From Clostridia bacterium (GTDB taxonomy: Bacteria; Bacillota; Clostridia; UMGS1883): DNA of 64,000 nucleotides. Both the position numbers and the translations under genes were made by a program. The notes under the pieces are model-generated. The model saw nothing but the letters and a program-made list of their open reading frames with translations, was not told the DNA's origin and searched no databases. Shown piece by piece: positions 16,741 to 27,200 of this stretch; position 1 is the first letter of the stretch; each line of letters starts with the position of its first letter. Location of the stretch: the NCBI GenBank assembly GCA_017472685.1, contig JAFUOO010000012.1, positions 62,001 to 126,000 on the forward strand. Direction: 5' to 3'.

Positions 16741-17804
16741 TAAGAAAAACCGGCACAAAAACGAGGGTTTTAATAGCTGTTTTTGTTGCTTTACTTATTC
16801 TGGCTGTTACGGTTTTAGCAGTTAATATACTTTCAAAGACAGAATTCGTTACAGTTTATAATATGGACAATTATGCTGAAATTGTGAAAAACAACAGCTA
16901 TATGCCTAAAATTGAAGCTCTTGGAAATTATGAAAATGCCGAACTGAGATATTTTCGATACAATTGGGTTTTAGGAAGCGCAGATACTTATACATTGATT
17001 GTTAAGTATGCCCCTGAAGAATATAAAAAAGAAAAGCTTGAGACAAATTCTGAGCATAACAGTTTAGCCTATTTTAAATTTGACGGCTTTAATTTCAGAG
17101 TAGTTGACACAAATTATCATCCTAAATGTCAGTTTTATACGGGCACATCGGACTTAACGAATGAAATTGCATACATATTTTATTACGATGATGAAATTGA
17201 TTATATTGATGTGAGCTATCAGGAGTTTCTTTTGCGTGAGTGCGGTTGGGAAATGCGAGGAAAATTCAATAGAAACGATGCTTATGAAATACTTATAAAC
17301 GAAGACGGAATGTATAAAATAACCTTCATAAAGGATAATGGTGATATACTTTATAATCAATCGGTTGATTACCGTCACGAAGTGACAGAGGTTGAAGAAA
17401 AAATTTATAATGTCTGCTTCTGGAGTGGAACAAATACAAGATACAATGTCTTTGTTGACACTAAAGAAGAAAGAGTGTCGCAAGAATATTTTAATCTTCT
17501 TTGTTATGACGGAGAGATCGTAGTCTATTGCGAGGATGATGCAATTGTGATTGACCATATGTTCGGAACAGATAAACTGTGTATAGCAAGAATTAAAAGA
17601 GATTTTTCAAATACGGTTCATCTGAGCACTGCGATTACCCACGCTGAGTTAAATGGAGATATACTGACATTGCGTTATTTAACGGGAGAAAATTTTGAAG
17701 AGGTTTATGAAGAAATTGACATATTCAAAGGTTTAAAAGACAGTATGAACACAGTGCTGCAAAGGAGAAAATTATGTTTAAAAACGTATACACAACCCGC
17801 ATGA
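16668..17804 (+). CDS. Membrane protein with shared cassette N terminus; unknown extracellular domain
   Basis: Function is not recognised. The 378 residues start with a cytoplasmic segment of about 26 residues (MFKNIYTTRMSDDGEMLKRR and on) that recurs at the start of the next two genes. One membrane helix follows (about 36-55), then some 320 residues predicted outside the cell with no recognised fold and no PBP motifs. It starts four bases after the M56 stop with only a weak ribosome-binding site, so coupling or a frameshift is possible. The last ten codons overlap the start of the next gene in another frame. I infer a detached BlaR1-like sensor half. Confidence 0.7.
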   Translation: MFKNIYTTRMSDDGEMLKRRFESIIRKTGTKTRVLIAVFVALLILAVTVLAVNILSKTEFVTVYNMDNYAEIVKNNSYMPKIEALGNYENAELRYFRYNWVLGSADTYTLIVKYAPEEYKKEKLETNSEHNSLAYFKFDGFNFRVVDTNYHPKCQFYTGTSDLTNEIAYIFYYDDEIDYIDVSYQEFLLRECGWEMRGKFNRNDAYEILINEDGMYKITFIKDNGDILYNQSVDYRHEVTEVEEKIYNVCFWSGTNTRYNVFVDTKEERVSQEYFNLLCYDGEIVVYCEDDAIVIDHMFGTDKLCIARIKRDFSNTVHLSTAITHAELNGDILTLRYLTGENFEEVYEEIDIFKGLKDSMNTVLQRRKLCLKTYTQPA

Positions 17805-18748
17805 GCGACGACGGGGAAATGCTAAAAAGACGGCTTGAAAATATAGTACTGAAGCCGTGGCGGTTTTCAAAAGCTTTGTCAATTGTTTGTATTTTGGTGG
17901 TTTTGGTTGCAGTATGCTTTTTCGCCTTACTGTTTGCAGATGTAAAAAATGATACATCAAATGAAAAAACAACTGAAAATTATGAAATTGCTACCGAAAT
18001 AATCACAGAGGATTTATATGTTACGGCTGATTATGACCGTGTTGCAGAGGTTGGTGTTACTGTGCTTTGTAATGGGCAAGCCTTGAATTTGCAAAACAAG
18101 CCTTTTTATTACAACGGTGACATTTTTGTTCCTTTGGAAGAGCTGTTTGAAATAACGGGTGCGATGGAAAATTTTACTCATGAGATTTCATATGATGGCA
18201 ATAAAATAACTCTCTGTACCAACGGAGATGGTCTGAGAGAATATGATATGGAAATCGGCAAGAAATACATAGATGGTGACAATGAATTTATGCCCGTTAC
18301 AAAGCCTGTAAATGCACCGATGAGGTATAACGATGTTGTTTATATTCCGATGGAATATGTTTATTCAATGTGGTTTTATAACATTGTGATAGATTACCGC
18401 TTAGTGGGCGACAGTCATTTCATACAAAAGCTTAACGATGCAATAGCATTTGAAGAAGAGGCAAGGCATTGGGCACCCAGAGGATATACACAGCAAGACC
18501 TTAATATGAAAGCCTATGAAGTGTATAAAAACTGGGATAAGCTGATGGAGGAAATATTGTCGGTGATGAACGATTCAAAAAGATATTTTACCGCACAAGA
18601 ATCCTGGGTTGAAACACGTGAAAAATATATGGAAAATGAAGCATCACCTTATGAAGGCGGCTCAATACAGCCGTTAGAGTATGCAAATGCAGGCTCGCAT
18701 ATCACAAGAAAAAGATGTGAACAGCTTATAATAGAATATTTCAATTAG
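17774..18748 (+). CDS. Membrane protein with shared cassette N terminus and copper-amine-oxidase-N-like domain
   Basis: The 324 residues begin with the shared cassette (MFKNVYTTRMSDDGEMLKRR). One membrane helix (about 35-55) and an extracellular region follow. Residues about 95-200 resemble the copper amine oxidase N-terminal/stalk domain, a small fold common in Clostridia surface proteins (VLCNGQALNLQNKPF, then FVPLEELFE). A second half of alternating helices of unknown role follows. AAGGAG precedes the ATG. The start lies inside the 3' end of the previous gene by 31 bases, as if a new 3' module had been placed behind a preserved start. Ligand or partner is unknown. Confidence 0.75.
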   Translation: MFKNVYTTRMSDDGEMLKRRLENIVLKPWRFSKALSIVCILVVLVAVCFFALLFADVKNDTSNEKTTENYEIATEIITEDLYVTADYDRVAEVGVTVLCNGQALNLQNKPFYYNGDIFVPLEELFEITGAMENFTHEISYDGNKITLCTNGDGLREYDMEIGKKYIDGDNEFMPVTKPVNAPMRYNDVVYIPMEYVYSMWFYNIVIDYRLVGDSHFIQKLNDAIAFEEEARHWAPRGYTQQDLNMKAYEVYKNWDKLMEEILSVMNDSKRYFTAQESWVETREKYMENEASPYEGGSIQPLEYANAGSHITRKRCEQLIIEYFN

Positions 18749-18761
18749 AAAGGAGAAAATC

Positions 18762-20048
18762 ATGTTCAAAAATATCTATACAACCCGCATGAGCGGAAGC
18801 AGTAAGGTTTTAGAAAAACGGTTTGAAAAAATAACCGCAAAGCCTGTAAAATTTAAAAGAATGCTTGCACTGATTTGTGTAACTGTCATTCTTTCAGTGT
18901 TAGTTTTAAATACCCTGGTTATGGCGCAAATTGCAAACGAAAGCACAGATTATAACATCGATATTATAAATAACGGTGAAGTGATAGAGCTTGAAAACAA
19001 GCCCTTTATTGAAGACGGTGAGGTTTACGTGCCTCTTCGCGAGCTTTTTACAAAATTAGGCTTTATGGCATCGCCCGAGGCTGAAATAGCTTGGGATAAT
19101 GGCGAAATATTAATTAAGCTGTACGAAAAGAGCCTCAATGAGGATGCCGTTGCTGAGTATACGATGTTTGCTTATAAAATTGAGATAGGTAAGAGCGAGC
19201 TTGTAATAAACCCCGAGGCTTTGGTGCCGAGATACACTCCTGATGAGGTTACAAGCTTTGCCGAAGAGATGGACAATGCGCCTGTTTTAAAGAAAAATAT
19301 CACATATATTCCGTTCTCATATGCAGAAAGAATGGTTGAAAGAGCGGATGTGGGATTTTATTCTCCACCTGACAGATATAAGTTGGAATACACATATTCC
19401 GGTGAAATGCTTAATATTGCATATCCCTTTGAAGAATACTACGAAATAACCCAAGGCTTTGGAAAAAGAGTGCATCCCATAACAGGCGAGGAACAGTTCC
19501 ACACAGGTATTGACTTTGCTGCTCCTGCAGGCACACCGATTTTAGCGGGGATTGAAGGAAATTTCGATGTTGGTTATGATGAAGAAAAGGGTGCATACAT
19601 GACCATTTACGGTGAAAATGGGGTAGAGGTCACCTATTGCAGCCTTGACAGTAAAATTTTGCAGACACTTTGGAATGTAATGTGGATTTCCAAAGGCAAT
19701 CTGCTTGGTTTTGTTGGCAATACCGGCAAATCCACAGGACCACACCTTCACATGGAGGTAAAGGTCAATGGTGAATATGTTAACCCCGAGCAGTATATTA
19801 ATGATGAAAGTAAAGAGTTGCTTCATGAAGTTTCTGATGATATCCCGAGAACGTTGAGGTACTGTGGATATCCGGATGCAGATTATGAAATTGTAAAATG
19901 CAGTATTGACGAAAGAAATGCATATGTGGAAGTGGTGATTAAAAATTACGAAAACAAAACTCTTGGTATTAATTTTTACAGAAATGCAGGCGGCAAGTGG
20001 TGGCTTGGGGCAGTTTTTGATGGACCGGAATTAATTCTGATAACATAA
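18762..20048 (+). CDS. Membrane-anchored M23 (LytM-type) peptidase with shared cassette N terminus
   Basis: The 428-residue protein has the cassette N terminus (MFKNIYTTRMSGSSKVLEKR), a membrane helix (about 35-55), and a copper-amine-oxidase-N-like domain (about 65-125, VPLRELFTKLGF). The M23 domain spans about 225-345 with both zinc-ligand motifs intact: HTGIDFAAPAGTPI and GPHLHMEV. M23 enzymes cut peptide cross-links of peptidoglycan. A C-terminal region of about 80 residues follows. Clear AAAGGAG ribosome-binding site. Being in a BlaI-regulated operon suggests a cell-wall stress response with a wall hydrolase as one output. The peptidase call is firm; its link to M56 sensing is inferred. 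Confidence 0.88.
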   Translation: MFKNIYTTRMSGSSKVLEKRFEKITAKPVKFKRMLALICVTVILSVLVLNTLVMAQIANESTDYNIDIINNGEVIELENKPFIEDGEVYVPLRELFTKLGFMASPEAEIAWDNGEILIKLYEKSLNEDAVAEYTMFAYKIEIGKSELVINPEALVPRYTPDEVTSFAEEMDNAPVLKKNITYIPFSYAERMVERADVGFYSPPDRYKLEYTYSGEMLNIAYPFEEYYEITQGFGKRVHPITGEEQFHTGIDFAAPAGTPILAGIEGNFDVGYDEEKGAYMTIYGENGVEVTYCSLDSKILQTLWNVMWISKGNLLGFVGNTGKSTGPHLHMEVKVNGEYVNPEQYINDESKELLHEVSDDIPRTLRYCGYPDADYEIVKCSIDERNAYVEVVIKNYENKTLGINFYRNAGGKWWLGAVFDGPELILIT

Positions 20049-20049
20049 G

Positions 20050-20082
20050 AAAAGGATGCAGGAATTTCCTGCATCCTTTTTT
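20050..20082. terminator. Bidirectional terminator between the M56 locus and the pot operon
   Basis: An AT-flanked stem of about 13 pairs (AAAAGGATGCAGG with CCTGCATCCTTTT) serves both converging operons. Confidence 0.9.
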
Positions 20083-20083
20083 G

Positions 20084-22048
20084 TTAGTTTGAGAATTTAA
20101 TCTGATTCCAGAGAGACTGGATATAGTTGTTTGTTTCCTCGGGAAGTGCTACATAGAGCTCTGTTTTTTCGTTTAAGAATTCGTCTGCGGGATAACGACG
20201 CTCGTCGTTCTTTACCTCGTCGTCAAGAAGCTCAAACACATCCTTGTGGGGGGTTGAATAACCGATATATTCGCAGTTTGCAAGGGCTATTTCAGTTTCG
20301 CAAAGGAAGTTGATGTACATTTCTGCCGCTTCCTTGTTATTACAGCCTGTGGGAATACAAGCCGCATCAACAAATCGGTTTGTGCCTTCCTTGGGAATGT
20401 AATAATCCAGATCGGGGTTAGATTCCATCATGGAAACTGCATCACCTACGTAGTAGGGAGCAACTGCTGCGTTTCCACCCTCCATCTTATCGAATACTTC
20501 GTCCATTACATAAGCCTGAACGAGGTCTGCGGAATACTGTTCATAGAGCTTTTCAAAGGTTTTGTCAATCTCGTCCTTGTCGGTTGTGTTGAGTGAATAA
20601 CCTAAGTAGCACTGAGCTGCAGCAAAGGCATCACGGGGGTTGTTGAACATAAGAATGTTGCCCTTTTGTGCTTCATCCCAGAGTGCGCCCCAGCTGTCGG
20701 GAGCCTTGTCGTACATGGTTTTGTTGTAAATAATGCAAACCATGCCCCAGGTGTAGGGAACAGTGTACTCATTTTCGGGGTCGTAGGAAAGATTTTTGAA
20801 GGTATCCATAATTTTTGTGTCAAAATTAGGAATATTCTCATAATCCAGCTCCTGAATCATTCCTTCGTTGATAAACCTTGAAATCATGTAGTCCGAGGGG
20901 ATAACAATGTCATAATCGGCACCGCCGCTCTTTAGCTTGGCGTAAAGCTCTTCGTTGTTGGTATAGGTTGTGTAATTAACCTTAATACCTGTAAGAGCCT
21001 CAAACTGCTCGTTGACATTTATCATATCCGGCTCGTCAATACAGAGGTATTCGCCCCAGTTTGCCACGTTTAAGGTAAGCTTGTCTTTAGCAAAACGTGT
21101 ATAGTCGTAATTTGAAAGAAGCCTCATGTCCAGTTCAAGTCTGGGACCCATGTTAAGCACAATGCCTACTGTAACACCCACAGAGGAGAGGAGCATTACA
21201 AGTGCAACAATAAGTGCAATGGTCTTTTTCCTTGAACGGAGACTTTCCTTTTCCTTTTGTTCAACACGGAGCTTTCTGTTGTCAAGGAAATTCTTAACCA
21301 CCAGAATAATCAGTATAATTACAAAAATCAAGGTTGAAAGTGCATTTATACTGGGGTCCATGTTTCGTCTTGTCATGGAATTGATAACAATGGGAAGAGT
21401 GTTCACACCTACGCCCGAGTTGAAGTAGCTGACAACAAAGTCGTCAAGAGAGTAGGTGAGAGCCATTATAAAGCCCGAGAAAACGCCCGGCAATATTTCG
21501 GGAATAACAACCTTAAAGAACGCCTGGCGGCTGTTACAGCCCAAATCGTAAGCCGCTTCCAGAAGGTTGGGATTCATCTGCCTTAATTTAGGCAAAACCT
21601 GGAAAATAACATAAGGCACACAGAATGCAATATGCGCAAGAACAAGTGTTATATAGCCGAATTTCAAAGGTGTAAAGCGCATAAACACCTTGAAGAGAAG
21701 CATCAGTGATACACCCATGATAATTTCGGGGTTAACGATGGGGATGTATGTTATGTTCATTACAAGGCTGCGTGCTTTTTTGTTGAGGTTGTTTATGCCT
21801 ATAGCCGCAGTTGTTCCCAATGCTGTTGAAATAACAGAAGCAATAATGGCAATAAGCAAGGTGTTGAACAGAGACAGCATTATTGTGCGGTCACTAAAGA
21901 GTGCTGCGTACCATCTTAAGGAAAAACCGCCCCATGCAACACGGGAATCATTTGCATTGAATGAAAATACAACAAGCGTCAGAATGGGGAGATACAAAAA
22001 CAGCACCAGAAGCACCATGTAGAGCTTGGATGTCAACGACTTTTTCAT
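20084..22048 (-). CDS. potCD: Spermidine/putrescine ABC transporter: permease PotC fused to binding protein PotD
   Basis: The 654 residues combine two usually separate proteins. Residues 1-265 are a PotC permease with six membrane segments and the EAA loop (LEAAYDLGCNSRQAFFKVVIPEILPG) that contacts the ATPase. A basic cytoplasmic stretch and a seventh membrane helix (about 278-297) lead into a PotD-like binding domain (about 325-654) beginning LTLNVANWGEYL. The binding domain is thus tethered outside the cell. The start overlaps the potB stop by four bases. Substrate by family is a polyamine; the exact one cannot be read. Confidence 0.92.
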   Translation of the reverse strand: MKKSLTSKLYMVLLVLFLYLPILTLVVFSFNANDSRVAWGGFSLRWYAALFSDRTIMLSLFNTLLIAIIASVISTALGTTAAIGINNLNKKARSLVMNITYIPIVNPEIIMGVSLMLLFKVFMRFTPLKFGYITLVLAHIAFCVPYVIFQVLPKLRQMNPNLLEAAYDLGCNSRQAFFKVVIPEILPGVFSGFIMALTYSLDDFVVSYFNSGVGVNTLPIVINSMTRRNMDPSINALSTLIFVIILIILVVKNFLDNRKLRVEQKEKESLRSRKKTIALIVALVMLLSSVGVTVGIVLNMGPRLELDMRLLSNYDYTRFAKDKLTLNVANWGEYLCIDEPDMINVNEQFEALTGIKVNYTTYTNNEELYAKLKSGGADYDIVIPSDYMISRFINEGMIQELDYENIPNFDTKIMDTFKNLSYDPENEYTVPYTWGMVCIIYNKTMYDKAPDSWGALWDEAQKGNILMFNNPRDAFAAAQCYLGYSLNTTDKDEIDKTFEKLYEQYSADLVQAYVMDEVFDKMEGGNAAVAPYYVGDAVSMMESNPDLDYYIPKEGTNRFVDAACIPTGCNNKEAAEMYINFLCETEIALANCEYIGYSTPHKDVFELLDDEVKNDERRYPADEFLNEKTELYVALPEETNNYIQSLWNQIKFSN

Positions 22049-22851
22049 ACCACGGCATCCTCCCCTCCGAACTGGTTAAAGATACCTATGATTACAAGCA
22101 CAATAACCATGAGCACTAAGCTGAGGGCTGAGCCCACGTATGGGTCGTAATTGAGCCCTAAGAACTCCTGCTCAATAAGGTCACCTATAAGACCTATTGT
22201 AGAGCCTGAGAGCATTCTTGAAATAATAAACGTTGAAACAGAAGGCACAAATACCATCGTAATACCCGTTGAAATACCGGGGATTGCAAGAGGAATGATA
22301 ACCTTTCTGATTACGTTTGAATCCGAACAGCCTAAATCCTGAGCCGCTTCAATGACACTCTTGTCAATTTTGGTCATGATAGAGTACAAGGGAAGAATCA
22401 TGAAAGGTAGATTGTTATAAATCATACCCAATATAACTGCAGCTGAGGTGTTCAGCATTTTTATGGGTTTTAAACCAAAAAACATAAGAATCTGGTTTAT
22501 AAAACCGTTAGCATCTAAAATGTTCATCCATGCGTATGTTCTTAAAATGAAGTTAATCCACATAGGAAGCATAAGAAGCATAAGCACAGTGGACTGCTTT
22601 TCTTCGGGCAGCCTTGAAATTATGTATGCCGCGGGAAAACCCAGAATAAGGCATACAACTGTAGTTACAACTGCATATAAAACAGAACGTAACAGCGTGG
22701 GAAGGTATTTTGAAATTTCCAACAGGTTGGAAACTGTAAAGGCGCCTGTTTCACTGTCGGTAAAGGCGAAAATGCCTACGAGAATGAGAGGCACAAGAGT
22801 GAAAATTACCATCCACACATAATAGGGAAGTGCAATAATCCTTGATTTCAT
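22045..22851 (-). CDS. potB: Spermidine/putrescine ABC transporter permease
   Basis: The 268-residue product is an inner-membrane permease with about six hydrophobic segments and the coupling EAA loop IEAAQDLGCSDSNVIRKV (about 170-187). It pairs with PotC as a heterodimer. It lies 47 bases after potA and overlaps potCD. Assignment rests on similarity of both permeases to the PotB/PotC type and on the operon. Confidence 0.92.
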   Translation of the reverse strand: MKSRIIALPYYVWMVIFTLVPLILVGIFAFTDSETGAFTVSNLLEISKYLPTLLRSVLYAVVTTVVCLILGFPAAYIISRLPEEKQSTVLMLLMLPMWINFILRTYAWMNILDANGFINQILMFFGLKPIKMLNTSAAVILGMIYNNLPFMILPLYSIMTKIDKSVIEAAQDLGCSDSNVIRKVIIPLAIPGISTGITMVFVPSVSTFIISRMLSGSTIGLIGDLIEQEFLGLNYDPYVGSALSLVLMVIVLVIIGIFNQFGGEDAVV

Positions 22852-22898
22852 TTCTTAACCTCTTTTCCGTAATAAAATAACATTCTTTACGAAAAAGA

Positions 22899-23939
22899 CT
22901 ATTCAATCAGCTTATGCATGATATGAATATCATTAGGCTGAAGGCTCATGCCGATGCGTGCACCTATCTGCTGACTCTTTGTTGAGTGGATTTTCCAGAG
23001 AAAATCATCTGTTTCAACAAGGATTTCAAAGTGTACGCCCTTGAAGATAACATCCTTGACAACGCCCACAATTGCTTCCTTGCAGGGCGCAACCACCTTA
23101 ATGTCCTCGGGACGGATTACAACGTCAACAAGCTTGTCTGTACCGAAGCCTGCGTCCTCGCATTCGAAAACAACGCCGCCGATTTCAACAAAATAGTCCG
23201 CGCGCATAACACCGTCAATAATATTGCTTTCACCGATGAAATCAGCAACGAAAGCGTTGACGGGCTCGTTATAAATATCCTCAGGAGTACCAATCTGCTG
23301 AATTTCACCGTGATTCATTACAACAACGGTGTCACTCATGGTAAGGGCTTCCTCCTGGTCATGTGTTACGTAGATAAAGGTTATACCAAGTCTTTTCTGG
23401 ATTTTCTTTAATTCAATCTGCATCTCTTTACGAAGCTTCAGGTCAAGTGCACCCAAAGGCTCGTCGAGCAAAAGAACACGAGGCTTGTTGACAAGTGCTC
23501 TTGCAATACCCACTCTCTGCTGTTGTCCGCCCGAAAGAGAGTTGATGGAACGACGCTCGTAACCGGAAAGGTTAACCATGCGAAGCATCTCCATTACATT
23601 TTCTTTGATTTCAGATTCCTTCATTTTCTTTAATCTTAAACCAAAGGCTATGTTTTCATACACATTAAGATGGGGGAAGAGAGCATATTTCTGGAAAACT
23701 GTGTTAATATTGCGCTTGTAAGCAGGCAAATCATTAATCATTTTTCCATCAAAATAAAGCTCTCCGCTGTTCATTTGCAGAAAGCCTCCGATGATTCTTA
23801 ATGTTGTTGTTTTTCCACAACCCGAAGGTCCAAGTAAAGTAACAAACTGCTTGTCGGCTATGTCAAGGCTGATTCCTTTCAGAACAGTATCTCCGTCGTA
23901 GTCGACAACCGCATTCCTTAAGCTAATAATTTTTTCCAA
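22899..23939 (-). CDS. potA: Spermidine/putrescine ABC transporter ATPase
   Basis: The 346-residue ATPase has Walker A ([10 protein letters not shown], about 37-46), the signature [15 protein letters not shown] (about 134), Walker B ([12 protein letters not shown]) and the switch histidine region [10 protein letters not shown]-terminal regulatory TOBE domain covers about 240-346. The start is TTG with AAGGAG eight bases upstream. It is the first gene of the minus-strand pot operon and has its own promoter next to a dyad. Confidence 0.94.
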   Translation of the reverse strand: MEKIISLRNAVVDYDGDTVLKGISLDIADKQFVTLLGPSGCGKTTTLRIIGGFLQMNSGELYFDGKMINDLPAYKRNINTVFQKYALFPHLNVYENIAFGLRLKKMKESEIKENVMEMLRMVNLSGYERRSINSLSGGQQQRVGIARALVNKPRVLLLDEPLGALDLKLRKEMQIELKKIQKRLGITFIYVTHDQEEALTMSDTVVVMNHGEIQQIGTPEDIYNEPVNAFVADFIGESNIIDGVMRADYFVEIGGVVFECEDAGFGTDKLVDVVIRPEDIKVVAPCKEAIVGVVKDVIFKGVHFEILVETDDFLWKIHSTKSQQIGARIGMSLQPNDIHIMHKLIE

Positions 23940-24031
23940 CCGTTTGCTCCTTCATATTGAAATTTCAAGTAATTTTCGTATGGGAATATCCCCCCATACA
24001 GCAGAAACACACGCTCAAACGACTATAAAAG

Positions 24032-24063
24032 CATGTAAGGTGATTATACAATATACTTACATG
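24032..24063. promoter_or_regulatory. Inverted repeat over the pot promoter (candidate operator)
   Basis: CATGTAAG at 24032-24039 and CTTACATG at 24056-24063 form a perfect eight-base dyad with a 16-base centre that contains the -10 box of the potA promoter. Confidence 0.55.
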
Positions 24064-24071
24064 AAATACAA
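24043..24071 (-). promoter_or_regulatory. Promoter of the potA operon
   Basis: On the minus strand TTGTAT (24071-24066) and TATAAT (24048-24043) are 17 bases apart, about 105 bases upstream of the potA start. Confidence 0.7.
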
Positions 24072-24150
24072 TAGTTTTTTTGATTTTTTGTCGATTATAT
24101 TTTCGCGAAAATAAAGGGGAGAAAATTTGTGAGAAAACAACAATTTTATA

Positions 24151-24179
24151 TTGCAAAAAGAAGTTGAATTTAGTATAAT
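24151..24179 (+). promoter_or_regulatory. Promoter of the large secreted protein gene
   Basis: TTGCAA at 24151-24156 and TATAAT at 24174-24179 are 17 bases apart, 32 bases before the ATG. The 270-base divergent region from 23940 to 24211 holds only this, the pot promoter and the dyad. Confidence 0.75.
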
Positions 24180-24211
24180 TGGTATATATTTTTGTAGTTA
24201 GGAGTGAAAAT

Positions 24212-27200
24212 ATGAAAAGAGTTTTAAGTATTATACTCAGCTTAGCTATCGTCATGACAGTTTTCGGAACTATACCCGTAAGCGTAAATGCGGCAAGCAT
24301 GAGTGATGCGGACTTTTTTTCAAAGTTCGACCTTGCATCATCCGGCATGGAAGATGTTAAGGCGGCTGTGGACCGTGGTGACTACAGCACAGCAAAGAAA
24401 GAACTGGTAGAATATTTATCAGCAAGAAAAGCAAACGGCGATGCAGCAGCATTCCCGATTTCTGCCGATGATGAAAACTACGGTCAGGCAGTTCTGCCCC
24501 TTGATAATATTTTAACAGGTCCTTACGAATTTGACGTATGGCTTAACCGCTTTACGGTTACAGGTAAGGAATACGAGCTTTACGAAATTGACCTTACAGA
24601 AAAAACAGCTCAGGAACTTAATAACCAGGCTATTTCTGTAATGCTTTTTGAAAGACAGAAGCAATCTTTCCCTGTGCTTGTAGCAAGTAAGGAATACGCA
24701 GGCTACGAGCCTGTGCTTGTGATTGAAACTGCAGAAGGCGCTACATATGAAATTATGGCAAACCATGATACATATGTAAACAGTGGTGCAACAACTACTA
24801 CATACGGCGCAGCTACAGAGCTTTATGTGAAGGAACAGAGTGATTCTGTATCTTCTCCTTTCGGTAGCCAGACAAGAAGAGCATACATCAACTTCCCGCT
24901 TACTGAAGCGGCTAATCAGACTGTTACAAAGGCTACAATGAAGCTTTACGCTAAACTTGCTGACGATGCAACAGTAGACAGCCTGGACGTTCATGTAATC
25001 AGCGTAGGCGACACAATGTGGGACGAAGGCAGACTCACATGGGCTACAATCGGCGGCAACATCTATTCTTATCAGAATGCAGCTGTGCCCACATGGCAGC
25101 AACCTTCCGGTGCCGACGGCGAATATCAGAACGTTACAACACGTTTCTGGTTTGCACGCAGCATGGCTTATGAATATCTTACATATCTTGAAGACCCGGT
25201 CGCGTATGCAGCTTCGCATCCGCTTTATCCCGATGGCTCAGTTTTCGGCGAAAAGCTTATTGATTTGATGGACGCTTTTGCAACACAAAAGAGCTATGGC
25301 TATAACCGTACACTTGAAACAGGCGAGAGATTGAACAGATGGGTCGATGTTCTGGACGCCCTTATCGACACACCTGCTGTACAGAACAATCCCGACAAGG
25401 TTTGCAACATCATTTCCTTCATGTGGGGCGACTGCAACTATCTTGCTGGGTTAGACATTGCAAACGGCAGCTACTGGTGGAGCAACTGGAGAATTGTTGC
25501 TAACGCAGGCTTTTTCAAGGGTAACGAATATTTCCCAGAATGGAAGAATTATTCCACATGGAGAGATAAGGTTGACTATAACGTAAATTATACTCTTGAC
25601 CTTCTCTTTATGGATGATATGAGCTTTGCCGAAGCAGGTCCTGCTTATGCTGTATGGTGCGTTGAACTTTTCGGCGACTGCATGAGAATGGCTGAACTGA
25701 ACGGCAGACCTATGGACAAAACATTTACCGAAAAGCTTCGTTACGCAACACGTTTTGCTCTTGAGAGCATTTATCCCGATGGTTACGACACAAATATCGG
25801 TGACAGTAACTACAAGGACAGAATGAGCGTATTCAATGATCTGGCTGAATATTACGGCAACGACTCTATCCTTAACGCCTTTGTAAACGGCGAGGATGAG
25901 GGTGCCGAATACTTCTCCAGCATTTATCACGATTCCAACACAATGCTTATGCGTAACAGCTGGAATCCCGACGAAGCAGTTTATCTGCAGTTCAATAACA
26001 ATCCCTTTGACGGACACGCTCATCCCGACTCAGCATCGGTTGTTATGTACGCTTACGGCAAGCCCCTTTTGGTTGACAGCGGACGTTACAGCTATTCGAA
26101 CTTTAACACAATCTATAACGATTTGAGATATGCTTCCGCACACAATACAATCGAAGCGGTTGGTCAGTCTATGGCGAGCCATGCAAGTGCAGCAAAGCCC
26201 TTGGAATACGCTGTTACAAACGACGTATTTGACTTTGCAACAACAAGCCAGACAGGTTACTCGGGCACAACACATACAAGAAATGTATTCTTTGTAAAGA
26301 ACGGTTATAGTATTGTTACAGACTATGTAACAGGTTCACAGAGCCGTGAATATCGCCAGAACTGGCACTTTATGCCTTCCTCCAATGCGGAAATGAATGG
26401 CAATACTGCAACAACAAACTTCTACAACGAAGCAAATATCGTAATTGCAAATGCAGGCAGCACAAACGCTGTTATCCGTGACGGCTATCACAGTGCTGAC
26501 TACGGTTTGGTTGCAGCTGCTAAGTACGCATCTTATTCGAAGACAGGTAGTGAGGTTAAGTTTGATACAGTTCTTTGTCCCATAAGCGCGGATGTACCTG
26601 TAGATTATGCTGCTTCAGAAGTTGCAGTTACAGACCTTGCAGAAGGTGACAACTCCAAGGCGGCACTTGAAATTACAATTGACGGTGATACAAGCTATTA
26701 TTATGTAGAGAACACAGCTGACGCTGATGGCACCTTCGGCGATTATGAAACAGATGCTAAGATGGCTTTGGTTGCTCCTGGGCGCGGCCGTGTAGCAATC
26801 GTTGACGGCTCATATATCGACAATGTTGTGGAAAGTAAAAATACTATTACATCAATGTCAATTGACTTTGAAGTTGATTTCGGTGGAAATGTAATCAACA
26901 TCACCGGTGAAAACCTTGTGCCTTCCAACGACAGTGATGCGATTAAAATTTTCGTTGATGAAAGCATTGTTGATGTAACTCTTAACGGCAAAAGAATCAA
27001 GTTCTCTGAGGAAACATCCGATGAAGGAACAGTAATTTTTGCTGTAAGAAGTACAGATATCTCCGGCAGCGGTGAAATCAGCATTAATGGTAAGGAATAC
27101 AACATCGTTGGTGAAAACCTCGTTACAGGCGGTCTTGATTCTCTTACAAACGCAACAGGCGGAAACCTTCTTTCCAATTGGCAGAAGGTTACAAATGCTA

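Noticed and set aside
16668..18834. Near-identical repeats considered as a mobile element or terminal repeats
   Set aside because: All three copies are in frame at gene starts behind start codons and encode the same peptide; no transposase or inverted ends are present.
18762..20048. M23 protein as a SpoIIQ-like sporulation factor
   Set aside because: The zinc ligands are intact and the N terminus is the M56-locus cassette, so the local context explains it better.
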